From: Blattamonas nauphoetae
Lineage: Eukaryota > Preaxostyla > Oxymonadida
Direction: 5' to 3'
NCBI GenBank assembly: GCA_033064195.1
Contig: JARBJD010000058.1
Coordinates: forward strand, 62,001-126,000
Length of the DNA: 64,000 nucleotides
In this document: positions 22,680 through 33,529 of the stretch, in pieces
Layout: every line of letters begins with the position of its first letter
How positions within the stretch are numbered: position 1 is the first letter of the stretch
Notes under the pieces: generated by a model
Told to the model about the DNA's origin: nothing
Database searches by the model: none
The model's input: the letters and a program-made list of their open reading frames with translations, nothing else
Translations under genes and position numbers: made by a program

Positions 22680-22943
22680 ATGACCCAAATCATCCCTAAA
22701 AAACGAAAATATTTGACTCGAGAAATTTGGGACCCAGTTGAAAAGGATGATGAAGACTATCCGAATGAAAAAGCCAAACTTTTTGGTGTAGCGGCAAAAA
22801 ACAACATTCCAGACATCCAACTGGAAAAAGATGGACTTATCATTCATTCAGCAAGAATTCGGGCAAAAAAGGCAAATGCCCACAATCGCGATGTTGGGGT
22901 TCGTGGTCGTCCGCCTGTATTAAATTGCTCTCAGCAAACCTAA
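22680..22943 (+). CDS. Hypothetical small basic protein with AT-hook-like RGRP
   Basis: The frame encodes 87 residues: a basic start (IIPKKRKYLTREIWDPVEKD), an acidic stretch, then ARIRAKKANAHNRDVGVRGR and PP. The GRP core with flanking basic residues resembles an AT-hook. A GT donor at about 22917 and an AG at about 22962 may define an intron that replaces the last residues, but the join then stops quickly, so the 3' end is unsettled. Unknown family; may be nuclear by composition. Confidence 0.4.
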   Translation: MTQIIPKKRKYLTREIWDPVEKDDEDYPNEKAKLFGVAAKNNIPDIQLEKDGLIIHSARIRAKKANAHNRDVGVRGRPPVLNCSQQT

Positions 22944-23830
22944 CTTGTTGAAAAAATTTCAGAAAAGGCTTAATCAGGCAATCCTTTGAATGCGAAAGCA
23001 ATTCGACAATATTAAAACCCACAATTTCCTTCCCAGAAATGTCAAATACACTTTCTAGAACTTGGCCGTATCGTTTTGTCTCACTTCAGAAAGAACTATC
23101 AAATTTGGCGTTGTGATCGAGCTTCGATTCATGTTTTTATGGGGTTAGCTCTTCTTCACCAGGATTTCACTTTTCCTGTACTTATCCTTTCAGGTTTTAA
23201 ATACTGCTGTGGCTAAACTTTCTGATGTCGATATCTGTTCATCAAATTTTCAGGTTTTATCCTTTGTTTTGTCTTCAAAATCATTTCCATCTTTTTCCAT
23301 TCTCGCCCCCATAGGTTTCCTTTCCTTGCTCCAGTTGTGTCACCAAACCGTCCAGTGTCACCAATCCGGCCTTTTTCCTGTGAGGGACCATTTTTGTCAA
23401 ACTAAGAAAAAATGAAAGTTTAGAATTATTCTCCCACGCGATCCCGAGAAAACCACAAAATACCTTTAACGTTCCGAAGGTACACATTTTTTTCACTTTT
23501 TTGCCCTCATTTCTCCACAACTAGCCATCCGTTTTATATCAAATAAAGGCATTATAGTCGGATAGATCTCGACAAAAGTTGCTCAAAAAAGAAACCGATT
23601 TTTTTCCTAAGAAGTTTTTGTCGAGAAAAAAAGGGATTTTTGCTATTTTCCCAAATCCCCAGATTTTTTTTCTCCATTTTTTCCAAAATGTTCGTTTCAC
23701 CAAAGAAACGTTTCTATGAAAAATTTCATCCAAATTGAGTCACATGTTGTTGAGATATTGCCAAAACGATTTTTATGATCGGGCAAAACGGTGGATTTTG
23801 AGGTTTTCTTGGGATCGCGTGGGAGTATAA

Positions 23831-24429
23831 TAGTAGTGTCAATAACCCGTACATATTCAAAAACCCGTATCATGGGGCTTGAAAAATATACATTGGTCAA
23901 ACTAAGAAAAATAAAATTTGGTTCAGCGCCGAAACCCCTGTGTCGGGAGAAAACCTCAAAATACTGTTTCGTTTAGGAATCCACACATTTTTCTCAACTT
24001 TTTCCCCTTTTTTCTCCACAACCAGCCATCCGTTTTGAATCAAATAAAATGCATTGTGATCGTAAAGTTCTCGACAAAAGCTGCTCAAAAAATGAAAGAT
24101 ATTTTTTTCTAAGAATTTTTTGTCGAGAAAAATATGGGTTTTTTTCCATTTTCCCAAATATCCAGAATTTTTTCTCCAATTTTTTTTCAAAATGTTCATT
24201 TCACCAAAAAAACATGTTTGTGAAAAATTCCATCGAAATCGGTACATGGGTTGTGAAGATATTACCGAAACGATTTTTTTTATCGGGCAAAAGGGGGTAT
24301 TTTGAGGTTTTCTCCCGACACAGGGGTTTCGGCGCGGAACCAACTTTTATTTTTCTTAGTTTGACCAATGTATATTTTTCAAGCCCCATGTTACGGGTTT
24401 ATGAAAAGTTCGGTTTATTGAAACATCTA
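23831..24429. mobile_element. MITE-like inverted-repeat element, copy R3 (inserted in R2)
   Basis: A 599-bp element with arms of roughly 130 bp. The left arm (tagtagtgtcaataacccg, catggggcttgaaaaatata, cccctgtgtcgggagaaaac) is the inverse of the right arm (gttttctcccgacacagggg, tatatttttcaagccccatg, tttattgaaacatcta). TAA lies directly on each side (23828-23830 and 24430-24432), consistent with a 3-bp target-site duplication. The core is shared with R1 and R2. No transposase. Confidence 0.85.
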
Positions 24430-24432
24430 TAA

Positions 24433-25031
24433 TAGATGTGTCATTAACCCGATTCTGTCAACAACCCGGAACATGGGGTTGAAACAAACCATATTGGTCA
24501 AACTAAGAAAAAAATAAAATTTTAAAATTTTCTCTCTTGGCGAATCGGAGAAAACCTCAAAAAACCTCGTTTAAGGCCCTTTTGGTAGTGTGTCCAAATC
24601 ATATCTCCACAACCTGTGGACCAATTTTGATGAAATTTTCCACAGAAACGTTTTTTTCGAGAAAAGAATTTTTTGCAAAAATTTTGAAAAAAAAATGTTG
24701 GGTATTTGGAAAGTTGCGAAAAAACGTTATTTTTCTCGACAAAAAATTTTTTGGGAAAAAAATTTTTCTTTTTTTTGTGAGTCTTTTTTCGATATATTTA
24801 CGATAAAAACGCTTTTTATTTGGTTTAAAACGGATATCTGGTTGTGGAGATCTGAGCTGAAAAAGTTTGAAAAATGTGTGTGTTCCTGCTGTATACAGTC
24901 TTTCGAGGTTTTCTCCGATTCCCCGCGGAATTGAATTCTCAAATTTTATTTTTTTCTTAGTTTGACCAAAACGGTTCATTTCAACCCCAGGTTCCGGGTT
25001 GTTGACACGGACCGGGTTAATGACATATCTA
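24433..25031. mobile_element. MITE-like inverted-repeat element, copy R4 (inserted beside R3)
   Basis: A 599-bp element starting tagatgtgtcattaacccg and ending cgggttaatgacatatcta. The arms continue as ggtcaaactaagaaaaaaat and cggagaaaacctcaaaa, inverted at 24905-24990. It is flanked by TAA (24430-24432 and 25032-25034); the left TAA is shared with R3. The core differs from that of R1-R3 and is extremely A+T-rich and palindromic around 24730-24780. Non-coding. Confidence 0.85.
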
Positions 25032-25124
25032 TAATTCTAAAATTTGATTTTTTTCTTGGTTTGACCAATATTGATTTTTCCAGAAAAAGGGCCTAATTGG
25101 TGACATGGGACGTATTGGTGACAC

Positions 25125-25907
25125 CACGATTATGAGTATTGAAACACGATCAACGAAGTGTTCAAGGTTTGGTCTTTTGTCCAAGTTCGATTGATCAAGA
25201 ATATTCCGTTTTTGCCCGGTCAGGTTTGCTGAATTTCGGCGCCTTTCTGACAGCACTATCCAAACTTTTGGCAATCATTTCGAAGCGGTTGATGGTTGTG
25301 ATTTTGCGTGGCCTTCCGAAGTCATTGTGGACAGCGCACCTTCTGAACGATGATGGAGATAGTGTGCAGAGGGTGGCCCTTCGGTGTTCTCGATGAAGAA
25401 CGCACCTGCTCCACCTCGCCCTCTCCCTCGACGTGCACAAACTGGCAGTCCAGAAAAAGAATACCGTTTTGCTATTATCTAAAGCCGTTGAAATACTGAA
25501 AGAACACAGTGAAAGAGTCGGAGTCGGTCTGACAGGGCAACTTTTTGTCCGATGTTGGGGAAAGACAGACCGACTCAGGGACTCTTGATCAACGATGTGT
25601 TGAACATTAATTTCGAGAAAAATGAGATGAACGAATCATAGAGATGTTGTGAATCAAAAATGACAAAAAGTCAACAATAAAGTGACACTGGCGGGACTCG
25701 ATACTGGGTCCCGAGAACTAAAAGAAGGCCCGCTTTGAAAGCTTGAGGACGCGGGTTCAATGCCCACCCTGCGTCCTCTTTTTATTTCTCAACATAGAAT
25801 TTTTGGCCCACAAAGTCGGCATTTGCCGAACCGTGTTAACGTTTGGATGATTCTCAGACATCCTCTTGGTCAGTCAAAAAAACCACCATTTTTTCTAATC
25901 CAATCGG
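25125..25907. other. Accessory-island DNA before POLE, no supported gene
   Basis: Short overlapping frames on both strands occur at 25139-25440. One minus-strand frame contains GRPRKITTINRFEMIAKSLD, faintly like the second helix-turn-helix of Tc1/mariner transposases, but too short to call. At 25743-25778 an 8-bp stem (gaggacgc/gcgtcctc) encloses a T-arm-like gggttcaatgccc. It resembles part of a tRNA but no full cloverleaf forms. The last ~100 bp lead into POLE. Confidence 0.35.
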
Positions 25908-28900
25908 ATGCTTCGAACAGAGGCTCAGAACTCTCTTTATCCCCGATTGTTTGAAGCAGGAGAGAGAAAAGGTTACCTCCTTAACCTTCACACTGTATGT
26001 AATCATTGTACTTTTTGAACTATCCATCCGTTTTTCTTTTTCACTCTGTTTTCTCTTGTTCTGATACTTAGACAGCTGTTGATGATGATGGTGTGAGAAA
26101 AAGCGCAATAGATTTATATTTTCTTGGAGAAGACGGTTCCCGTTTCAAAGTTGCGGTACAACACGATCCTTATTTCTACATCAAAACAACGACTGGAAAC
26201 GAAGAACTTGTTGAAAAACAATTGATTCAGATCTTTGGAAAAGGAGAAAACCCTATCAAGAAGTCGGAAATTCTCGAAAGAGATGATCTTGAAGTTGTAT
26301 GCTGTGAATTTCTGATCTCAATCATTTTCCAACAGCCAAATCATCTTTCTGGTGTAAAAGGAACGCTTATCAAATTATCTTTTGATCAAGTTAGTCATTT
26401 AACAAACGTTCGCAATGATATACAACGGAGGATCAATGCAAGTCGGAAGACGTCGACGGATGTTCTTGGCAAGTCCATGGCGATGGTATTTTCAGGACAT
26501 CAAGAAAAATATTCACGCGAACACGATGACGAGTCTGTTTTTTCTCTCAATTTATTGTTTCAGGTTTGATGCCTTTGCCAATATTGTGGAATTTCGAGAA
26601 TATGATGTTCCATACTTGATGCGAGTCTGTATTGATCTTGGTCTGATTTTTCCGTTTTATGATATCAATCTTTCCCTTATACACCGTTTAGGAATTCGAG
26701 CTGGACAATGGTATTCGATTGAGCAAGAATCAGGGTCAGTCATCGTCAAACCTGATCCATCCCTCAAAGTTCCCCCCGAAGCTGTGATCTGTGCCTTTGA
26801 TATCGAGTGCACGAAAGAACCGCTCAAATTCCCCGACATGGAGAAGGACGAAATCATGATGATCTCCTTCATGCTCGAATCTCAAGGCTACCTCCTCATC
26901 AACGGCAGCGTCGTCGGAAGCAACACGAAAGGCTTCGACGGAATCGAAGACTTCGAGTTCAAGCCCTCCGACGACTTCCCCAGCACCTTCTTCGAATGCC
27001 TCACATACGCCAACGAGCAGGAAATGCTGCGTGCGTGGTACGACTTCATCTTCCTCCTCAAGCCAACCATCTTCGTGTCCTTCAACGGCGACTCCTTCGA
27101 TTGGCCGTACATCGAGTGCAGGTCCGCCAAGTATGGGCTGGACCAGCAGAAGCTCCTCGGGTTCCAATCCAACTATTCCGGCGAAGTGACGGGGATCGAG
27201 CGGTGCCACCTCGACTGCTACAAATGGGTCAAGCGCGACTCGTACCTCCCGCAGGGATCGCAAGGCCTGAAGGCAGTGACAAGAGCGAAGCTGGGCTTTG
27301 ATCCGCTGGAGCTTGACCCCGAGCTGATGACTCCGTACGCCAGAGACAACCCGAAGGAGCTGGCACACTACTCTGTGTCGGATGCAGTGGCCACGTACCA
27401 CTTGTACAAGAAGTACGTGCACCCCTTCATCTTCTCCCTCTGCACCATCATCCCCCTCCCGCCAGAAGACGTGCTGCGAAAGGGGACAGGCACACTCTGC
27501 GAGTCCCTTCTGATGACACGCGCGTTCGAAGCGTCCATCATCTGCCCAAACAAGTCTGACAAGGGCCTCATTCGCTATCACAACAAAATGGTGCTCGAAT
27601 CCGAAACGTACGACGGAGCGAAAGTCGAGGCGCTGCAGAGCGGAGTCTTCAGAGCCGACATTCCGATGCGCTTCAACCTGACACCGTCCATGCTCGACAC
27701 ACTCGCGCAGAACGTCGAGCGGGACTTGGACGATCATGCTGTCCGCGAGGGGTTGGAGTACGACGAGGCCAGTCGAGCAGAAGTTGCTGACGAGATCAGG
27801 AAGATGCTGATCCATCTCCGCGACAACCCAGAATTCACCACAACCCCGCTCATCTACCATCTCGACATCGCTGCCATGTATCCCAACATCATCCTCACAA
27901 ACAGACTCCAGCCTGTCGCCATCGTCAGCCAACACAAGGAGTGTGTCCGCTGCACGTTCAACTCGGAGGAAAACAGATGCCAGCGAAAGCTGCCATGGTA
28001 CTGGCGAGGAGAGGTCTACGAATGCGAGAAGAACCAGCAGGACATCATCAAAGCGCAGCTGATCGCCGAGTTGGGGGACAATTCGAACAAGACTGAGGAG
28101 GAGAAGGCACTCATGTTCAAAAAGGCGTTGGGGGACTACTGCAGCAAGACAACAGGCCATCGGACGAAGAAGATGAGGGAGCGGAGAGAGGATATTGTCT
28201 GCCAGCGAGAGAACAACTTCTACATTCGAATGGTCCGCGACTTCCGCGACCGCAGGTACGAATACAAGCGACTCCTCAAAGACGCACAGCAAGCATACAG
28301 AAAGGCCGTCGCTGACAAGGCAAACGAAGTCACTCTGAAAGAGAAGACAGCGATGGTTGTTTTGTACGACTCGCTGCAGCTCGCCCACAAGTGCATCCTG
28401 AACACGTTTTACGGGTACGTGATGCGTGTGGGGGCTCGATGGTACTCGATCGAAATGGCTGGGATTGTGACCACGATGGGTGCTGAGATCATCACTAATG
28501 CTCGCCAGGTCCTCGACCAACTTGGGTCTCCACTGGAACTCGACACGGACGGGATCTGGTGCTGCCTCCCCTCCACTTTCCCCAACACCTTCCAAATCAA
28601 GACCAAGTCGGGAAAGAAGGCAGAGATCCCGTACCCCGCTGTGATGCTCAATGCCGATGTCACTGCAAACTTCTCCAACGATCAGTATCAGGACATCGAC
28701 CCAGAAACAGGAGGGTACAAAATCACCACCGAAAACTCAATCGGGTTTGAAATCGATGGCCCGTACAAGGCGATGATTCTGCCTGCTTCAAAGAAGGAGG
28801 GCGAGACCATCAAGAAGCGGTATTGTGTGTACAACTTCAACGGACGAATCGCCGAACTGAAAGGATTCGAGCTCAAACGACGAGGAGAACTGAAGCTGAT

Positions 28901-31900
28901 CAAAGAATTCCAGGAAGCCATCTTTGGCACGTTTCTGAAAGGAACAACGCTTCAGGAGTGCTACCAGGAGGTCGCCAAGGTCTGCAACACATACCTCGAC
29001 ATCATCACTTCACACGGAAGCAACATTAGTGACGAACAGCTCTACTTCTTCCTGACAGAGTCACGCTCGATGTCGAAGGGACTCGCAGAATACGAAGGAC
29101 AGAAGAGCAACTCCATCACCACTGCTCGCCGCCTCGGAGAGCTTCTCGGGGAGGATATGGTGAAGGACAAGGGTCTTGCCTGCTCCTTCGTCATTGCTCG
29201 CCTGCCAGTTGGGAAGCCCGTCTCAGAACGGTCGATTCCAGTGGAGGTTTTCAAGTTGGAGGACGATCTTCTTCGAAAGAAGTACCTGCGAAGCTGGTTG
29301 AAGGACAGCTCGCTCGGCCAAACATCACTCGACGTCAGAGACATCCTCGACTGGGATTACTACAAAGAGCGGCTGTCGTCGGCGATCATGAAGATTGTCA
29401 CGATCCCAGCCGCCTTCCAAGGAGTGAAGGACATTGTTCCGAGGATCCAGCATCCCGACTGGGTGAACAACTTGATCAGGAACAGAGAGTCCAATCGGTC
29501 GAAGGATGTGGGGCAGATGATGCGGCAGAGGAAGATCCAGGAAGAGCGGAAACTCGAAGAAGCTGGGGACATCGAGGACATGGACCAAGTCGAACGACCC
29601 CTCTCACTGATTCGTGCCAATCTCGCCAAAACAACTCCTGGCAAGAAATCCTTCTTCACGCCAACTGCTCATCAGCACAAGAAAGTCTCGTCCGCTCAAC
29701 GAATGGCCCTCGTGACCCAGCGTCGCTCGTTCGTTGTCAGATTCCCAGACGACGAAACAACAACAGTCCCATCGTGGAAGGAGCAGCCAAGCGAGTGGGT
29801 CAAGTTCCACAAAGTGCTTTGGCGGGTGCAGAGAATGAACCGCCATCGCCAGGCCGTCGCAAGCACCGCCAAAGGAGAGTCCACCGAAAAGCTCCCCACC
29901 GTCCGCGAGACAACCGTCCGAGCAGTCGCGAGACAACCCTCTCTCCTCAGATTCGCTAACGTTGGCCTCTCGTCTCTCAATCAACAGAGCGGGATCTTCC
30001 AGAGTATGTGGAAGGTCCTCCAAATTGCTCCCTCCACTCCACCCATTCCCGCCCTCCGCATCCAAAATGTCTCTTCAGCAACAGTCTCCTCGCACATCCC
30101 GTCCATCTTCTCTCCTCTCTCCACCAACGAATTGACAATGTGGTTGTATTGTGTTGGAACTGTCATTCCGATCCGAATCAAGCCTCCAAAATCAATCATC
30201 GTGGATTCCCTTGTTCCGTTCCCGTCCTTCGCCCCATCCATCAAATCGATCAATCATTCCAACTCGAGCTCGCTCCAACAGGAGTACAACACTCCACACA
30301 AGTTCATCACCTCAGTTCGTCGCGTCGAGGCAGTCCTCCCTCACAACGTCCAACCGCACTATCTCTTCCAGTGCACCATCGACCCCTCTCTGGACACGAG
30401 TGGGTGGATGATGGCCATCACGCGAGACAGAAACGTTGCCAAAGTTTTCGAAAGCGAAGTCTCGCCAACTTTCCGAGCAATCACATCACTCGGTTCGTGC
30501 TGCAGACTGAAGAAGTTCACTGCAAAGACATCACTCGACAACGTCTTCGATGTGTCCGAGTTCGAATTCTTCTCCACCGACACCTACGACTACCTCAACC
30601 CCCCTTCCAACTCCACGAAGACGTTCTCTCCCCCCAAAAGCCCTCCCGCTCGTTTCTCGACGATCTCTCAAGCCGATCCAACGCGAGTCCAGACACGCCA
30701 CCCTTTCCCTCAACTCGACCGCGAGCTCCCCGTGATCTATTTGTACTCCAACGTCGTCCAAGACGCGAGTCCTCGTGCCTTGTTCGGGCTCTACCACAAC
30801 AAGACACACAAACTTGTCCTGATTGGACTCAACACTCCTCGCGTCGAAATGTCGGGGATCCAGGCTGCCACAACCCAATTCTTCCGCCAGTTCCTCGACG
30901 AAGAGAAGCGGCACCAGCGCGAGGAGTATGAAGGGCATCCCATCCTCACCTCCACAGACGGCTTCCCCAGCGTGGAATTCTTCAACGAAAACACGTTTCC
31001 AAAGGCACTCAGTCGACTTTCGAACGTGATTTCATATTTCATGGTGACCAACACGTACGTTGATCCATCCCTTCCCATCCCAAGCAAAATCCCCCACCAA
31101 CCGCAGTCCCGCTCATCAGCTCTGATCCTCCTCCAATCAGTTGGCATCTCTCCGTCTTCTTTCCTCTCCCAACTCCCGTCTCTCGCAACCAACCCGCTTG
31201 CCATTGTCCCTCACAACCTCTCCGACATCCGCCCCAATCCAATTGGGTGGCACTCGGCCATCGCCAAGTTGTGTGGCCGGAGATTGCTCGAGGTTGGGGA
31301 TTTCATCGGATCAACGCACGAACTCGCTCGCTTCTCGTCTGTTCCTCTGTGTTCTCTGACTCACGCTGACGACATTCACTCTTATGCAATGGATGTCCTT
31401 TTTGCCCGACAACTTCTTTCTCAAACCAACCCTTCATATGTTCTGCCATTCTCTCGCTCGACCTCACCCGATGTAGGCGACTCCTTCCTTTCGGTCGAGT
31501 CAACAGAAATTGCGGAGGAAGAGCTGTGTGGGGTCAGAGATCTCTCGATCGAGAAGCAGGACTCGGCCAATTTCTGGAATTCCACAGTGGCCATTGAGAT
31601 TTCGAACATGGGTATGTACGACACAACATGTGTGGAGTTCAGTCTCTCATCACTCGCCATCAATTCTGTCTTCGAATCTGTTCGCATCTCGGAATACGAT
31701 GACCAGCTGGGGATGAGCTTTGGCCAGACTGGGCTCGAACAGGACACTGTTTACGGCGCCGACAAGGCACCCAAACAGCCTTCGCTGATGACGGATTATC
31801 TCCGTTCGGACATTCCTTCATTCACTGCAGACGGAACAGTCAGCCCAACACAAGATTATTCTGCTCACTCCTCGCAGTACTTCAGAAAACTGCGGGATTT

Positions 31901-33452
31901 TGTCTCGTACCTCTATCAGACCATTCTCACCGCACCGGCTCGTCCAGACGTCCGCCAACCGGATGTCCTCCGCAAGGTGAAGATGTCTCGAGTTGCAGAC
32001 GACCTCCTGATCCACTTCTACCGCTGGGTTTCGTCTCCATCGTCGTATCTCTTCGATCCGCTCCTTCTCCGATCTGTCCACATCTGCATGAAGAAGGTTC
32101 TCTTCCACATGCTCCTCACAGTCACTCAGCTTGGCCTCAGTGTTGTCTACGCCTCAACCAACCGTCTCATCATCAACACTGCCAGGCGGTCGCTGAAAGA
32201 TGCTGAAATTGCGATCAAGACGATGGTTTCCACCATCCTTCAAAAAGACCTTTTCAAGTTGATTGTGATTGAGCCTGTCCAACTTTGGAGAAAGCTCATC
32301 TTCCTCGATCGCTCCAACTTCGGCGGAATGAGGCCAGAACTCGAAGAGGAGAAACAAGAAAGACTTGCTCGGGATGCGAACACGGTTGACATCGAGACCT
32401 CCAGGGGTCAATCTTCAGGTGGTCTTGACAATTGCAGTGAACAGCCAGGATCTCCTTTGGAAGACGTGTCGACACTGTCGACTCTTCCTCCGATGTCGGG
32501 AACTGATGCTGAAAACATGGTCCAAACACTTTGGAGAGTTGACTTCCGCTTTGATCTTGTCAGCTGCTTCCCAAAAAGTATGAAATCAGCCTTTGAAATC
32601 ATCCTCAAACGATATCTCACCTTCCATCTGCAACTCGACGATGACAACACATACGTCGACACTGACGACGAACAAAGCGACGACGGGATGGGCAAGGATG
32701 ACGAGGAGGACGAGGTGTTCAAGCTCATCGACCACAAAGCACAGGAGCTCCGAAAACGCGCCGAAAAATCTCGAAACAGGAAGCTCCAAAAGTTCGTGAG
32801 AGAGAAGCTCCAGGCAGACCTCATCACAATCGTCAAGCGAATCCGCAGCCTGGCTCAGGTCGATTCGCTCGACGATTTCGAGCCAAAGCCGATCAAGCCA
32901 GCCCATTGGTCTTCGAGCCCAGCAGTCGCATACGTGACAGTCATCAGCCACATCCTCTCGCTCGACAAGCCTCTCACAAAGATCTCCCAGACGATTAAGC
33001 GTGTCGTCTTGGAAATGCTCAACACAAGCGCTTTTTCAGAAGAAACAAAATTCGTCATTCCTTCGGCTGCAATCATCATCACGAACGTGCCGTGCTCGTT
33101 CTGTGGCTTCCCTCACGAACTCGACCTGGCTCGAGACAAGGACCTCATCGAAGGACGATGGAACTGCCCCATCTGCCACAACCCGTACGACCAGAGTGAG
33201 ATTGAACAGATTCTGCTCCGCGCCTTGAAACGACGGCTCCAAACATTCCCAACTCAGATGACACGCTGTGCTCTGTGCAAAGCCAAGCAGACGTCGTATC
33301 TCCAACTCCGCTGCGAGTGCCAAGGCCAGTTCACACACACGACGAAGAAGTCGCAGATTCTGACGACAATCTCAAACATGACGCAGATTGCCGAGTTCTA
33401 CAACTTTGGAGTTCTCTTGTCTTTCATTCGTTCAATCAGCGACATGCTCTAG
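25908..33452 (+). CDS. POLE: DNA polymerase epsilon catalytic subunit
   Basis: The leading-strand replicative polymerase with proofreading exonuclease. Exons 25908-25994, 26072-26296, 26336-26532 and 26564-33452 give 2465 residues (human 2286). N-terminal GERKGYLLNLHT aligns with the family start. Exonuclease motifs: AFDIECTK (about 248), SFNGDSFDWPYI (about 342) and YSVSDAVATY (about 439). Polymerase motifs: A LDIAAMYPNI (about 604), B CILNTFYGYVMR (about 779), C LELDTDGIWC (about 827), then KKRYCVYNF. All catalytic acids are present. The C-terminus carries two zinc modules, CSFC...CPIC and CALC...CEC, for binding the B subunit and an Fe-S or Zn ion. An extra upstream exon is possible, because the first ~50 residues of animal POLE are absent. 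All three introns lie in the first 660 bp. Confidence 0.96.
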
Positions 33453-33529
33453 CCGATTTTTGCTCCGTTTGCTTTGTCATTGCAGAGAAATGAAGACGGT
33501 GAAGTGAAAATCAAGAGAGAAATCAAGAT

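Larger units (their letters stand above)
23337..25124. mobile_element. MITE-like inverted-repeat element, copy R2 (outer), split by two later insertions
   Basis: Left end gtgtcaccaaaccgtccagt and its repeat gtgtcaccaatccggcc match the inverse of the right end (ggcctaattggtgacatgg ... attggtgacac at 25113-25124). The left part runs to 23830 (gggagtataa) and the element resumes at 25032 with taattctaaaatttgattt, exactly the continuation seen uninterrupted in copy R1. The 1201 bp in between are the two younger elements R3 and R4. Without them R2 would be about 590 bp. No coding capacity. Confidence 0.82.

Noticed and set aside
25195-25440. Minus-strand frame with GRPRKITT resembling a Tc1/mariner helix-turn-helix
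   Set aside because: Only one short motif-like stretch; no DDE/D triad, no terminal repeats around it. Not enough to call a transposase.
25660-25778. Candidate tRNA gene between the island and POLE
   Set aside because: Two T-arm-like pieces are present, but neither strand folds into a cloverleaf with anticodon and D arms.
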